Assembly (NCBI RefSeq): GCF_002237755.1 | Contig: NZ_MWSJ01000017.1 | Coordinates: 1 to 64,000 of the forward strand | Length of the DNA stretch: 64,000 bases | Reading direction: 5' to 3' | DNA from: Lysinibacillus sp. KCTC 33748 | Lineage (GTDB): Bacteria; Bacillota; Bacilli; Bacillales_A; Planococcaceae | Part shown: positions 32,767 through 42,480 of the stretch, one piece after another | Position numbering within the stretch: the first letter of the stretch is position 1 | Layout: the number at the start of each line of letters is the position of its first letter | The notes under the pieces: generated by a model | Seen by the model: only the letters and a program-made list of their open reading frames with translations | What the model was told of the DNA's origin: nothing | The model's database searches: none | Translations under genes and position numbers: made by a program

Positions 32767-35181
32767 TTGGTTACAGTTCTCATTGCGATACTTTTACCAT
32801 TTGTTTGTGCTGCGCTTATTCCACTACTTTATAGGCGGTTAAGGCGTGTTGCACATCTTGGCTGGTTTGTTTTATCCGTTCCATTCATCCTATTTCTTTT
32901 ACTCGCGCGCTATATTCCTCAAATTGCCGAGGGTAAAACGTTTATTCATACATATGAGTGGATTCCCTCTTTTAATATAAATTTCACAACTTACCTCGAC
33001 GGACTCAGTATGATTTTTGGCTTGCTGATTACGGGTGTAGGTAGTTTAGTCATTTTATATTCTATATTTTATTTATCAACGAAAGAATCTCTTCACCATT
33101 TTTACTGCTATTTATTACTATTCATGGGTGCAATGCTTGGCGTCGTCTTTTCAGATAATCTAATGGTATTATACACATTTTGGGAGCTAACAAGTGTGTC
33201 ATCATTCCTGTTAATTGCATTTTGGCATCATCGAAAAGCATCTCGTGCTGGTGCAAGAAAAGCGATGACTATTACCGTTTTTGGTGGCCTTTCAATGCTT
33301 GCAGGCTTTTTGATGCTGTATGTAGCATCGGGTACATTTAGTATTCGTGAAATCGTAGCCGACGTAGAGGTTATACGAGATCACACACTGTTTATTCCAG
33401 CGTTAATCCTTATTCTAATCGGTGCATTTACAAAATCTGCACAGTTTCCTTTCCATATTTGGCTTCCTGATGCGATGGAGGCGCCAACTCCTGTCAGTGC
33501 TTACTTACACTCGGCAACAATGGTAAAGGCCGGGATTTATTTAGTTGCACGTTTTTCTCCAGTGTTTGGAGGAGAGGCTGTTTGGTTCTGGCTAGTCAGT
33601 GTGATTGGTCTTGTAACGTTGTTCTGGGGCTCATTTAATGCTGTGAGGCAAACAGATTTAAAGGCGTTACTGGCCTTTTCAACGGTTAGTCAACTCGGTT
33701 TGATTATGAGTTTATTTGGACTAGGATCAGTAGCACATTATTACGGCTATGCTGCAGATACTGTTCTTTACACGCAGGCAAGCTTTGCGGCGTTGTTTCA
33801 TCTTATTAATCACTCCACGTTTAAAGGTGCACTTTTCATGATGGTCGGTATTGTCGATCATGAGGTGGGCACACGTGATATTCGTCGTCTTGGAGGGTTA
33901 ATGGCTTTAATGCCTATAACTTTCACCATTGCAGTTATTGGTGGATTTTCTATGGCCGGCTTACCTCCATTTAACGGTTTCTTAAGTAAAGAAATGTTTT
34001 TCGCTGCAGCATTAACTATTCGCAATGTAGAGGCATTTTCAATTTCTGATTTGGGATTATTATTTCCAATAGTGGCATGGGTAGCAAGTATCTTTACATT
34101 TGTGTACTGTATGATTTTAATTAGTCGAACGTTTTTCGGAAAACTACAGCTTGATAAGTTGGATAAAAAACCGCATGAGGCTCCGTTAGGTATGCTACTT
34201 TCGCCAATCATTTTGTGCGTCTTTGTAGTTGGGATTTTCTTCTTCCCGAATGTGCTAGGGCATTATATTTTAGATCCTGCTATGGCAAGTATTTATCCAG
34301 CATTCCCATCGGCTAGTGAATTAACACCACATATTCATGCTTGGCATGGCATTAATGCTGAATTGTTAATGACTGTTGGTGTCATTATTATAGGGATTAT
34401 CTTGTTTAAAACGTTAAAAAGCTGGAAGCCTTTGTATCGGATATTCCCACAAAGATATACGTTTAATATGTATTACAATCGTTTGATTGAGTTTGGTGAA
34501 AATAGTTCGGCAAAGCTTACGAATCGGTATATGACAGGTAATTTAACACATTATTTTGTCTATATATATGTATTCTTTGTTGCCCTTATCGCAGGATATT
34601 TTATTTGGTCGGATGCTATTGCATTTAATTTTGCGAAGGATTCCGCAGTTGAGTCCTATGAGCTCATTTTAGTGTTTGTCATGATGTTCGCTGCCGTATG
34701 GATAATATTCGCTAAGGGACGCGTAACAGCAATGTTATTGAATGGCGTACTTGGCTATTCAATCGCATTTTTCTTTGTGATTTTCCGTGCGCCTGATTTA
34801 GCATTAACGCAATTAGTCGTTGAATCTGTGACAACTGCTTTATTCCTTCTATGCTTTAAATATTTACCTGATTTAATGCCTGAAGCCTCCCGCAAAAAAA
34901 TGAAATGGTCTAAGGTCATTATATCCATTTTCGTTGGCGCCACAGTTACATTAGTAGGCTTAGCGGTTGTCCATTTCGATCGCTTTGAGCCAGTAGCTAC
35001 TTACTTCAATGATTCTTACAAGCTGGCGGGTGGTTCAAATATCGTCAACACCATATTAGGCGATTTCCGTGCGTTTGATACGATGCTAGAAGTTGTCGTT
35101 CTTCTGATTGCTGGCTTAGGAGTGTATACATTAACGAAGCTAAAGCCACGAAAGGAGGAAACGGATCATGAAAATCAATGA
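32767..35181 (+). CDS. mrpA: Na+/H+ antiporter subunit A
   Basis: 804 residues from TTG 32767 (TAGGAGG 7 nt upstream), the full length of MrpA including the fused MrpB-like C-terminal region. About twenty membrane helices, with NuoL/ND5-type motifs: LMVLYTFWELTSVSSFLLIAFW, the lysine-bearing TKSAQFPFHIWLPDAMEAPTPVSAYLHSATMVKAG and FHLINHSTFKGALFMMVG. It is the proton/ion-translocating core of the seven-subunit Mrp complex, used for Na+ export and alkaline pH homeostasis. It overlaps mrpB by 14 nt. Confidence 0.97.
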   Translation: MVTVLIAILLPFVCAALIPLLYRRLRRVAHLGWFVLSVPFILFLLLARYIPQIAEGKTFIHTYEWIPSFNINFTTYLDGLSMIFGLLITGVGSLVILYSIFYLSTKESLHHFYCYLLLFMGAMLGVVFSDNLMVLYTFWELTSVSSFLLIAFWHHRKASRAGARKAMTITVFGGLSMLAGFLMLYVASGTFSIREIVADVEVIRDHTLFIPALILILIGAFTKSAQFPFHIWLPDAMEAPTPVSAYLHSATMVKAGIYLVARFSPVFGGEAVWFWLVSVIGLVTLFWGSFNAVRQTDLKALLAFSTVSQLGLIMSLFGLGSVAHYYGYAADTVLYTQASFAALFHLINHSTFKGALFMMVGIVDHEVGTRDIRRLGGLMALMPITFTIAVIGGFSMAGLPPFNGFLSKEMFFAAALTIRNVEAFSISDLGLLFPIVAWVASIFTFVYCMILISRTFFGKLQLDKLDKKPHEAPLGMLLSPIILCVFVVGIFFFPNVLGHYILDPAMASIYPAFPSASELTPHIHAWHGINAELLMTVGVIIIGIILFKTLKSWKPLYRIFPQRYTFNMYYNRLIEFGENSSAKLTNRYMTGNLTHYFVYIYVFFVALIAGYFIWSDAIAFNFAKDSAVESYELILVFVMMFAAVWIIFAKGRVTAMLLNGVLGYSIAFFFVIFRAPDLALTQLVVESVTTALFLLCFKYLPDLMPEASRKKMKWSKVIISIFVGATVTLVGLAVVHFDRFEPVATYFNDSYKLAGGSNIVNTILGDFRAFDTMLEVVVLLIAGLGVYTLTKLKPRKEETDHENQ

Positions 35182-35590
35182 CGTCATTTTACGTACTGTC
35201 ACAAAGACAGTCGTATTCATAATTTTAACCCTTGGTATTTATTTATTCTTTGCAGGGCATCATGCTCCGGGTGGAGGTTTTATAGGTGGTCTCGTACTAG
35301 CCTCCGGCATTGTCCTACTATATTTAGCGTATGACATTGAAACAGTGCATAAAGGGATGCCTTTTGATTTTAAAAAAGTTGCTGCACTTGGCGTATTACT
35401 TGCGACGGGCACAGCAATTGGCTCACTATTTTTTGATGCTCCGTTTTTAACGCAGACACATAGCTATATAAATGTACCGATATTCGGGAAGATGGGCTTT
35501 TCGACGGTAACCATTTTCGAGGCTGGTGTAGCTTTAACAGTAGTTGGTGTTGTAGTCACAATTATTTTAAGTATAAGTGAGGATGAGTAG
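35168..35590 (+). CDS. mrpB: Na+/H+ antiporter subunit B
   Basis: 140 residues, four membrane helices, with the MrpB motif GHHAPGGGFIGGLVLASGIVLLYLAYD. AAAGGAGG precedes the ATG inside the end of mrpA. It is required for assembly of the Mrp complex together with the MrpA C-terminus. mrpC begins 3 nt after its stop. Confidence 0.96.
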   Translation: MKINDVILRTVTKTVVFIILTLGIYLFFAGHHAPGGGFIGGLVLASGIVLLYLAYDIETVHKGMPFDFKKVAALGVLLATGTAIGSLFFDAPFLTQTHSYINVPIFGKMGFSTVTIFEAGVALTVVGVVVTIILSISEDE

Positions 35591-35593
35591 CCA

Positions 35594-35932
35594 ATGGAGT
35601 CTTTAATACTAGTGTTAGTTGGTGTATTAGTAGCTGTTGCGACGTACTTAATCCTCTCGAAACAGTTATTACGTGTGATTTTAGGAACGGCGGTATTATC
35701 GCATGCGGCACATTTACTGATTTTAACGATGGGTGGACTGAAGAAGGGGAATGTACCACTTTTAGAGGAATCAGAAGGTCCTTACACAGATGCTCTGCCG
35801 CAAGCTTTGATTTTAACTGCAATCGTGATTAGCTTCGCGGTGACGGCATTTGTGCTTGTTCTCGGTTACCGAGCTTATAAAACGAACGGTTCGGCGAATT
35901 TTGATGAATTGAGAGGTACGCCGGATGAGTAA
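35594..35932 (+). CDS. mrpC: Na+/H+ antiporter subunit C
   Basis: 112 residues, three helices, homologous to NuoK of complex I: GVLVAVATYLILSKQLLRVILG, SHAAHLLILTMGG and DALPQALILTAIVISFAVTAFVLV (partial). The conserved acidic residues of NuoK-type subunits appear only in part. Its 3' end overlaps mrpD by 8 nt, a sign of coupled translation. Confidence 0.96.
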   Translation: MESLILVLVGVLVAVATYLILSKQLLRVILGTAVLSHAAHLLILTMGGLKKGNVPLLEESEGPYTDALPQALILTAIVISFAVTAFVLVLGYRAYKTNGSANFDELRGTPDE

Positions 35933-37430
35933 TATGATTGTTTTACCATTAATCGTGCCGGTTATTACGGCCATTTTACTTGTGTTTTTACGTGACAATG
36001 TATTTTTGCAGCGCATCATTAGTTTATTGACATTAAGCTTTGTTGCCTTTATTAGTGTTATTTTATTGCTAGAGATTCAAAAACAGGGTGTAATGCGTAT
36101 TGATTTTAGTGGCTGGGCACCGCCATTCGGCATTTTATTTGTTGCTGATTCGTTCGCAATGCTTCTCGTATTAGTAGCGAATATTGTCGCAGCTATTTGT
36201 CTGTTATATGCCTTTTTTACAATCGGTAAGAGCTTTGAAAAGATGTATTTTTACCCGTTTGTCCTACTTATGGTGGCGGGTGTGAATGGCTCATTTCTAA
36301 CAGGGGATGTTTTTAACTTGTTTGTGTGCTTTGAGGTGATGTTACTTGCTTCATATGCACTCATTAGTTTAGGCGGCGAGAAAGTTCAGTTGCGAGAGGC
36401 ATTAAAATATGTCCTTATTAATATTGTTGCATCTTGGATTTTCCTAGTGGCATTAGCTTTTTTATATGGAACCGTTGGAACGTTGAATATGGCACATATT
36501 TCAGTCCGCGTGATGGAGCTAGGAGCTGACCCACTGATCACGACTGTGGCTCTTATTTTCTTAATTGTCTTTAGCTTGAAGGCTGGCCTATTATTATTCT
36601 TCTGGCTCCCAGGCTCATACAGTGCACCACCAACAGCTATAGCCGCACTTTTTGCTGCATTATTAACAAAAGTTGGGATTTATGCGCTCGTCCGCACTTT
36701 TACATTACTTTTCCCGAATAATACTGAAGTGACTCATATGATACTAGGAATTATGGCGGGACTGACGATTATTGCTGGATGTATGGGAGCACTAGCAGGA
36801 CGAGATGTAAGAACAATTGCCTCGTATAATGTCCTTATTGGTGTGGGCTTTATAGTAGCTGGTCTAGCGATCGGTACCGAGTCTGCCTTACAGGGCGTAA
36901 CATACTATTTGATGCACGATATGGTAGCTAAGGCCATGCTGTTTTTAGCAGTTGGCATGATGATGTATGTTACTGGCGAAACGGTTATTGATAAAATGAG
37001 TGGGCTTATTCGAAATTACCCTCTTTTTGGCTGGTTATTCTTTATTGTCATGTGTTCCCTTGCTGGGATACCACCATTGAGTGGCTTTTTAGGGAAGGTT
37101 TTAATAGGACAAGGAGCTATTGAGGGCGGTAATTTTGTTCTACTAGGGCTAGGATTTTTATCTAGTTTAATTGTTTTGTATTCCCTATTACGAATATTTC
37201 TTTCCTCATTCTTTGGGGAAACGATTATTAGCCTAGAGGATGAAAAGCCGTTACCAAAGCGTATGGTTTTACCATTAACATTGTTGGCCGCTTGTACGAT
37301 TGCTTTAGGAATTGGAGCTGAATGGATGGCTCCGTATGTAACAGACGCGGCAGAGACACTCTATACGCCATCAATCTATATTGATGCAGTGCTAGATGGC
37401 ACAACATGGCAAGGTGAGGTGAATGAATAA
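35925..37430 (+). CDS. mrpD: Na+/H+ antiporter subunit D
   Basis: 501 residues with ~14 membrane helices, NuoM/N-like second ion-translocating subunit. Motifs: GDVFNLFVCFEVMLLASYALISLGG (the glutamate of helix 5), FSLKAGLLLFFWLPGSYSAPPTAIAALFAALLTKVGIYAL (lysines of the channel), and YYLMHDMVAKAMLFLAVG. The last base of its stop is the first base of mrpE's ATG. Confidence 0.97.
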   Translation: MSNMIVLPLIVPVITAILLVFLRDNVFLQRIISLLTLSFVAFISVILLLEIQKQGVMRIDFSGWAPPFGILFVADSFAMLLVLVANIVAAICLLYAFFTIGKSFEKMYFYPFVLLMVAGVNGSFLTGDVFNLFVCFEVMLLASYALISLGGEKVQLREALKYVLINIVASWIFLVALAFLYGTVGTLNMAHISVRVMELGADPLITTVALIFLIVFSLKAGLLLFFWLPGSYSAPPTAIAALFAALLTKVGIYALVRTFTLLFPNNTEVTHMILGIMAGLTIIAGCMGALAGRDVRTIASYNVLIGVGFIVAGLAIGTESALQGVTYYLMHDMVAKAMLFLAVGMMMYVTGETVIDKMSGLIRNYPLFGWLFFIVMCSLAGIPPLSGFLGKVLIGQGAIEGGNFVLLGLGFLSSLIVLYSLLRIFLSSFFGETIISLEDEKPLPKRMVLPLTLLAACTIALGIGAEWMAPYVTDAAETLYTPSIYIDAVLDGTTWQGEVNE

Positions 37431-37912
37431 TGGCGATGCAATTTATTCTGAATTTATTTATCGCAACACTTTGGCTCTTGTTACAGGATGAAGTGGTACC
37501 ACAGTTTTCGACATTTCTAATGGGCTTTATCGTCGGAATAGGGATTTTATATGCGATGCACCGCTTTTACGGCACACAATTTTATTTACGACGTGTGTTT
37601 TCAATCATTAAATTATTATGGCTCTTTAATTGGGAGCTACTATTATCGAGTTACAGCGTATTAAAACAAATTACGACGCCGAAGCTCACTATAACTCCTG
37701 GAATATTTACGTATAAAACAGCGCTAAAAGGAGATTGGGAAATAACAGCTCTTGCATTGTTGCTCACACTGACTCCAGGTTCAGTCGTGATGGAAGTTTC
37801 TGAAGAGGGAGATATGTTTTATATTCATGCAATGGATATTGAACAATCGAAAGAAGCAGTCATTCGTTCAATAGGAAAATTTGAACAAGCGATCATGGAG
37901 GTGACACGTTAA
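37430..37912 (+). CDS. mrpE: Na+/H+ antiporter subunit E
   Basis: 160 residues: two N-terminal helices and a cytoplasmic C-terminal domain with KGDWEITALALLLTLTPGSVVMEV and YIHAMDIEQSKEAVIRSIGKFEQAI, which are hallmark MrpE segments. Structural subunit of the complex. It shares one base with the genes on both sides. Confidence 0.96.
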   Translation: MAMQFILNLFIATLWLLLQDEVVPQFSTFLMGFIVGIGILYAMHRFYGTQFYLRRVFSIIKLLWLFNWELLLSSYSVLKQITTPKLTITPGIFTYKTALKGDWEITALALLLTLTPGSVVMEVSEEGDMFYIHAMDIEQSKEAVIRSIGKFEQAIMEVTR

Positions 37913-38196
37913 TGATTGATAAAATTTTACTTTTAGCTCTTGCATTATTCAGTGTATCGATTGCGTTGTCACTTTTTCGTGTGATTCGAGGCCCTTCGTT
38001 ACCTGACCGTGCTATTGCACTTGATACAATAGGTGTTAATCTACTTTCAGCAATCGCTATCGTCTCTATTATTTTGAAAACAAAGGCGTATTTAGAGGCG
38101 ATATTAATATTAGGGATTTTAGCTTTTATCGGCACGATTGCATTTACGAAATATATTGAAAGAGGTGTGATTGTTGAACGTAAATCAAATGATTGA
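37912..38196 (+). CDS. mrpF: Na+/H+ antiporter subunit F
   Basis: 94 residues, three membrane helices, with the conserved FRVIRGPSLPDRAIALDTIG (Asp in helix 2) and LKTKAYLEAILILGILAFIGTIAF segments. MrpF has been linked to Na+ and bile-salt resistance in related bacilli. It overlaps mrpG by ~23 nt. Confidence 0.95.
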   Translation: MIDKILLLALALFSVSIALSLFRVIRGPSLPDRAIALDTIGVNLLSAIAIVSIILKTKAYLEAILILGILAFIGTIAFTKYIERGVIVERKSND

Positions 38197-38533
38197 ATGG
38201 GCGGCAGTTATACTTATATTGATTGGCTCCATTGTAAGTGTTATTAGTGCATTTGGGATGATTCGTTTACCGGACGTATACACGCGTTCACATGCTGCAA
38301 CGAAAAGTTCGACATTGTCGGTCTTAACATGTCTATTAGGCGCATTTATTTACTTTTGGGTTCATGATGGATATGTTAGTGTACGTTTAATATTAGGAAT
38401 TGGCTTCGTTTTTGTAACAGCTCCTGTAGCAGGGCATTTAATATGTCGTGCTGCGTATCGATCTCGCGTACCTTTAGCAGAAGGGTCCGGAGAGGATGAG
38501 TTAAAGGAAAAGCTATTTGCAGATGAAAAATAA
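38174..38533 (+). CDS. mrpG: Na+/H+ antiporter subunit G
   Basis: 119 residues, three helices; GSIVSVISAFGMIRLPDVYTRSHAATKSSTL is the MrpG signature. The start is ambiguous between TTG 38171 and TTG 38174; the second has better spacing (6 nt) to AGAGGTG. It ends the Mrp operon; a terminator follows after ~80 bp. Confidence 0.93.
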   Translation: MNVNQMIEWAAVILILIGSIVSVISAFGMIRLPDVYTRSHAATKSSTLSVLTCLLGAFIYFWVHDGYVSVRLILGIGFVFVTAPVAGHLICRAAYRSRVPLAEGSGEDELKEKLFADEK

Positions 38534-38610
38534 AATAAGTGGCAACCTCCAAAGGCATCTCGGGCTTGGCTCTAGCTTATCCCGTAGGAGTAGCGTTAGT
38601 TAATAATCTG

Positions 38611-38636
38611 AGACCCCATTTTCGGGGTCTTTTTTG
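38611..38636 (+). terminator. terminator of the Mrp operon
   Basis: AGACCCC-ATTTTC-GGGGTCT followed by TTTTTG. Confidence 0.92.
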
Positions 38637-38666
38637 TTAAAACGTACGCCATGTATAAGTTGTTGG
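38636..38666 (+). repeat. solo repeat end (TTAAAACGTACGCCATGTATAAG)
   Basis: GTTAAAACGTACGCCATGTA then TAAGTTG matches the outer flank of copies B and H and the solo ends at 26846 and 47793. The region 38667-38920 before the next gene holds an 82-codon frame (38651-38899) without a ribosome binding site, which I do not accept as a gene. Confidence 0.55.
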
Positions 38667-38929
38667 GAGTACAAATGAAGCGGCCGGTGGAGTATGATCG
38701 AGGAGCTTATTTTGTCGGTCGTAAATCTAAATGGATTGATTTTTCCGAAAATTATGTATATAATATTTTATCGGGGAATTTTCAGATTAGCTTGATTATT
38801 ACTTCGAAAGAGTATATCTTATTAGCAGGTAGATATTTATTCTCCTTGTTGTATAAATATCCATGCGCTTATTTTCAAGAACAAGAGTATTATAGATAAT
38901 AAAACATAAATAAAAGGAGATTGTTGAAT

Positions 38930-39727
38930 ATGAAAAACAAATTTTTCATGGTTATGCTCGTGCTAGTAATCGCTGTCCTAGCGGCATGTGGCGCAAAAGA
39001 TGATAAGGCAAGCGATAAAGGTTCAAATGCTAACGAAGGCACAGAACAAAAGCAAGTATTAAAAGTAGGTACTTCATCTGATTATGCACCATTTGAGTAT
39101 GTTGATGCTGCAAAAGGTGATGATATTATTGGTTTTGATATTGATTTAATTAAATTAGTTGGTGAAAAGATTGGTGCAGAAATAGAAGTTCAAGATATCG
39201 ATTTCAATAGTTTAGTGCCAGCTCTACAAGCCGGAAAAATTGATATTGTTATCTCTGGTATGTCACCTAATGAAGAACGTGAAAAAGTTGTAGATTTCTC
39301 TGATAAATATAATCAAACAGAGCAAGTATTTATCGTGAAAAAGGATAGCGGTATTAAAAAAGAGGCTGATTTAGCCGGTAAAAAAATTGGTGTTCAAAAC
39401 GCTTCTATTCAAGAAACTTTAGGAAATAAAATTGCTAAAGAAGTAGATGCCACTGTTGAAGGTCGTACTCGAATTCCTGAAATTGTTCAAGACATGATGT
39501 CTAAGCGTTTAGATGCTGGGATTGTAGAAAGTGGCGTAGCGAAAGGCTATCTTGATACGAACGATAAACTAGAAGCGTTCCCTGTTAAAGAGCAACCTGA
39601 AGACTTTAAAGCGATCGCTGTTCCAAAAGGTAGCGATCTTAAAGATAAAATTAACAAAGCATTAAAAGAATTAGCTGCTGAAGGTAAAATTCAAGAGCTA
39701 GAAGAAAAATGGTTAAAAGTTAAATAA
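38930..39727 (+). CDS. polar amino-acid ABC transporter, substrate-binding lipoprotein (ArtP-like)
   Basis: 265 residues from ATG 38930 (AAGGAG 10 nt upstream). Lipoprotein signal ending VLAACGAKDD. The mature part is a family-3 solute-binding protein: GTSSDYAPFEYVD, GFDIDLIKLVGEKIG, VISGMSPNEEREKVVDFSD. It captures an amino acid, probably basic or cystine-like, for the permease and ATPase encoded downstream. A hairpin between this gene and the permease probably keeps its transcript more abundant. Confidence 0.93.
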   Translation: MKNKFFMVMLVLVIAVLAACGAKDDKASDKGSNANEGTEQKQVLKVGTSSDYAPFEYVDAAKGDDIIGFDIDLIKLVGEKIGAEIEVQDIDFNSLVPALQAGKIDIVISGMSPNEEREKVVDFSDKYNQTEQVFIVKKDSGIKKEADLAGKKIGVQNASIQETLGNKIAKEVDATVEGRTRIPEIVQDMMSKRLDAGIVESGVAKGYLDTNDKLEAFPVKEQPEDFKAIAVPKGSDLKDKINKALKELAAEGKIQELEEKWLKVK

Positions 39728-39738
39728 GTAAGTTTACT

Positions 39739-39764
39739 GCGATAGCTCTATCTCGAGCTATCGC
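39739..39764 (+). other. hairpin between binding protein and permease genes
   Basis: GCGATAGCTC and GAGCTATCGC form a perfect 10-bp stem with a 6-nt loop, without a T-run. It probably stabilises the 3' end of the binding-protein mRNA or acts as partial attenuator. Confidence 0.7.
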
Positions 39765-39811
39765 TTATATCTTTCATTTCCTGAAAAAAGAACAAGAAAG
39801 GAGGGGGCACT

Positions 39812-40471
39812 GTGAATTTAGATTTTACAGCTATCATTCCCTCTATTCCTTATATATTAAAAGGGATAGGTGTTACACTTCAAATTGCATTCGGTGCATC
39901 AATCATCGGTTTTATAGTTGGTATATTACTAGCGTTATGCAAAATTGGTAAAGTGAGTGTTTTACGTTGGTTTGCAGATTTTTATACATCAATTTTCCGT
40001 GGTACACCGCTCGTACTACAATTAATGATTATCTATTATGCAGTGCCACAATTATTAGATATTCAAATTGACCCAGTTCCAACGGCTATTATTGCATTCG
40101 GGTTAAACTCAGGTGCTTATATTTCAGAAATCATTCGCGCTGGTATTAATGCGGTTGATAAAGGACAGATGGAAGCGGCACAAGCGCTAGGTATTCCATA
40201 TGCGAAAATGATGAAAGATATTATTATCCCACAAGCCGTAAAAAATATTTTACCATCATTAGTGAATGAGTTTATTACATTAAATAAAGAAACGGCTGTC
40301 GTGACGGTTATTAGTGCACTTGATATTATGCGCCGTGCTTACATTGTAGGTGGTTCAACATATCGCTATCTTGAGCCTTTACTATTTGCGGGTGTAATCT
40401 ACTACATTATGACGCTTGTATTAACGTTCCTTGGTAGACGAATTGAGAAAGGAATGAGAAGAAGTGATTAA
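39812..40471 (+). CDS. polar amino-acid ABC transporter permease (ArtQ-like)
   Basis: 219 residues from a GTG start (AAGGAGGGGG upstream). Five membrane helices of the HisM/GlnP type, [20 protein letters not shown] and the EAA loop [30 protein letters not shown] (shown in part). It overlaps the ATPase gene by 8 nt and forms the membrane channel of the importer. Confidence 0.94.
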   Translation: MNLDFTAIIPSIPYILKGIGVTLQIAFGASIIGFIVGILLALCKIGKVSVLRWFADFYTSIFRGTPLVLQLMIIYYAVPQLLDIQIDPVPTAIIAFGLNSGAYISEIIRAGINAVDKGQMEAAQALGIPYAKMMKDIIIPQAVKNILPSLVNEFITLNKETAVVTVISALDIMRRAYIVGGSTYRYLEPLLFAGVIYYIMTLVLTFLGRRIEKGMRRSD

Positions 40472-41186
40472 AATTGAAGATTTACACAAATCATATGGAC
40501 AAAACGAAGTACTAAAGGGTATTTCAACAGAAGTTAAAGAAAAAGAAGTAATTGCTATTATTGGTCCATCAGGGTCTGGTAAATCAACATTCCTGCGCTG
40601 CTTAAATTTATTAGAAGAGCCAACGAGTGGAAAGATTACAATTGCGGGTGACGTTCTAACGGACAAAGGGACAAACATTATGAAAATCCGTGAAGAGGTC
40701 GGTATGGTATTTCAGCATTTTCATCTTTTTCCTCATAAAACGGTACTTGAAAATTTAACATACGCACCGATTAATGTAAAAGGAATAGATAAGACAGCGG
40801 CTATTAAAAAGGCTGAAGATTTATTAACGAAAGTAGGCTTATTTGATAAGCGTAATGAATATCCAAGCCGTCTATCGGGAGGACAGAAGCAACGTGTTGC
40901 TATTGCTCGAGCACTAGCAATGGATCCAAAAGTAATTTTATTTGACGAGCCTACTTCAGCTCTTGACCCTGAAATGGTAAAAGAGGTATTAGCCGTTATG
41001 AAAAATCTTGCTGATACGGGTATGACGATGTTAATCGTAACGCATGAAATGGGCTTTGCACGTGAAGTGGCTGACCGTATACTATTCCTTGATGGCGGAA
41101 AGTTAATTGAGGACGCACCACCAGAACAGTTTTTCTCATCACCATCTACACAACGTGCGAAAGATTTTTTAGAAAAAGTATTATAA
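40464..41186 (+). CDS. polar amino-acid ABC transporter ATPase (ArtR-like)
   Basis: 240 residues, GTG start inside the end of the permease gene. Walker [11 protein letters not shown]-loop [15 protein letters not shown], signature LSGGQKQR, Walker [17 protein letters not shown] and H-loop VTHEMGFA are all intact. Energises the ArtPQ-like importer. A strong terminator follows. Confidence 0.96.
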   Translation: MIKIEDLHKSYGQNEVLKGISTEVKEKEVIAIIGPSGSGKSTFLRCLNLLEEPTSGKITIAGDVLTDKGTNIMKIREEVGMVFQHFHLFPHKTVLENLTYAPINVKGIDKTAAIKKAEDLLTKVGLFDKRNEYPSRLSGGQKQRVAIARALAMDPKVILFDEPTSALDPEMVKEVLAVMKNLADTGMTMLIVTHEMGFAREVADRILFLDGGKLIEDAPPEQFFSSPSTQRAKDFLEKVL

Positions 41187-41191
41187 GTAAT

Positions 41192-41240
41192 AAAACGCAT
41201 TTAGACTCTTTTAAAGGAGTGTCTAAATGCGTTTTTTATT
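41192..41240 (+). terminator. terminator of the amino-acid ABC operon
   Basis: AAAACGCATTTAGACTC pairs with GAGTGTCTAAATGCGTTTT with a two-base bulge, then TTTA. Confidence 0.92.
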
Positions 41241-41437
41241 TTCATTTGTTGAGGTGTCCATACATGGGATCCCCTATAGAAAAACTGGCTAGTTAGATCC
41301 TCGGTCATCGGTACATTTCGAGCTACTCTTTTTGTGCAATCTAATGATTTTATGTGCATATGCTTACAATTACCTTGTTTTATGCTTATAATAGGAGAGT
41401 CAGATTTTTTCTGAAAAAGTAGCCACAAAGTGAGCGA

Positions 41438-42259
41438 TTGCGATTGAAAAAATTATTATATGTAGCTTTTTTTGTTGTTTTTATAGTCATTTTTTTGTAC
41501 GTAAACAATCATTGGCTGGTTGTAAGCAAGTATGAATTCGAGTCAGAAAAAGCGCCCGCCGGCTTTGATGGACTACGCATTACGCAAATAACAGATTTAC
41601 AGGATGCTCTCTTCGGTGAACATCAAGAGAAACTCATAGCAAAGGTGAAAGCAACAAATCCTGACCTGATTTTTATTACAGGTGATTTAGTTGATAGTAA
41701 TCGTTATAATTTGGAGCGAAGCTTGCAGGCTGTTAGGGGATTAGTTAAATTAGCGGATGTTTATTATGTACTAGGAAACCATGAAGTAGCGACGAATAAA
41801 GTGAATGTAATTTATGACGAGCTATCATCGTTAGGTGTACATGTATTGTCCAATGAATCGGCCATTATTGAGCGCGACGGGGAGCGCTTGGCGATTGTTG
41901 GCATCGAAGATCCGTTATCGGGTAGAACAACGAAAGAAATGCTAGAAATAGCAACAAAAGATGTTCCACCAAATATATTAACGATTTTACTAGCGCATCG
42001 ACCAGAAGTGTTTAATACGTATGTGGAATATGGAATTGATTTAGTATTTGCAGGACATGCACATGGTGGACAAGTTCGAATTCCTGGTATTGGTGGTCTT
42101 TTCGCACGAGGACAGGGAATACTTCCGAAGTATACGGCAGGTGTTTTTGAAGAAGGAACAACAACTATGGCCGTTAGTCGAGGATTAGGTAATAGTACAG
42201 TACCTATTCGAATTTTTAATCCACCAGAAATTCTTGTAATGGAATTAAAGAAAAAGTAA
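41438..42259 (+). CDS. membrane-anchored metallophosphoesterase with altered metal motif
   Basis: 273 residues. N-terminal helix (LLYVAFFVVFIVIFLYV) and a calcineurin-like phosphoesterase domain facing outside or membrane-bound. Motifs GDLVD, LGNHE, LLAHRPE and GHAHGGQ are intact. The first motif, normally D-x-H (usually SDLH), reads TDLQ, so one metal-ligand histidine is replaced by glutamine. TTG start with a weak AAGTGAG site; 41444 is an alternative. Single gene. Either a shifted metal preference or a reduced activity is possible. Confidence 0.85.
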   Translation: MRLKKLLYVAFFVVFIVIFLYVNNHWLVVSKYEFESEKAPAGFDGLRITQITDLQDALFGEHQEKLIAKVKATNPDLIFITGDLVDSNRYNLERSLQAVRGLVKLADVYYVLGNHEVATNKVNVIYDELSSLGVHVLSNESAIIERDGERLAIVGIEDPLSGRTTKEMLEIATKDVPPNILTILLAHRPEVFNTYVEYGIDLVFAGHAHGGQVRIPGIGGLFARGQGILPKYTAGVFEEGTTTMAVSRGLGNSTVPIRIFNPPEILVMELKKK

Positions 42260-42290
42260 GCACTGCGTCTTTGCTACGCAGTGCTTTTTT
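42260..42290 (+). terminator. rho-independent terminator
   Basis: AGCACTGCGT pairs with ACGCAGTGCT, 7-nt loop, then TTTTTT. Confidence 0.93.
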
Positions 42291-42480
42291 GTTATACGTT
42301 TAACAAGATAAATGAGTATTTCATAATCAAAGTAGAACCAATGCCCATCCCGATATAAAATCAGCCTTGTTTGGTAATTCAAAGAGTAGTTCGGGTGGTA
42401 CTAGGAACTATTCTGTTTTTATAAATCATTATGGAAAGTTTTTTTATCTGGTGAATCAATTAGATATAATCGAGAGGACT

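Noticed and set aside
38651..38899. 82-codon frame after the Mrp operon
   Set aside because: It starts inside a repeat end, has no ribosome binding site and resembles nothing; treated as chance.
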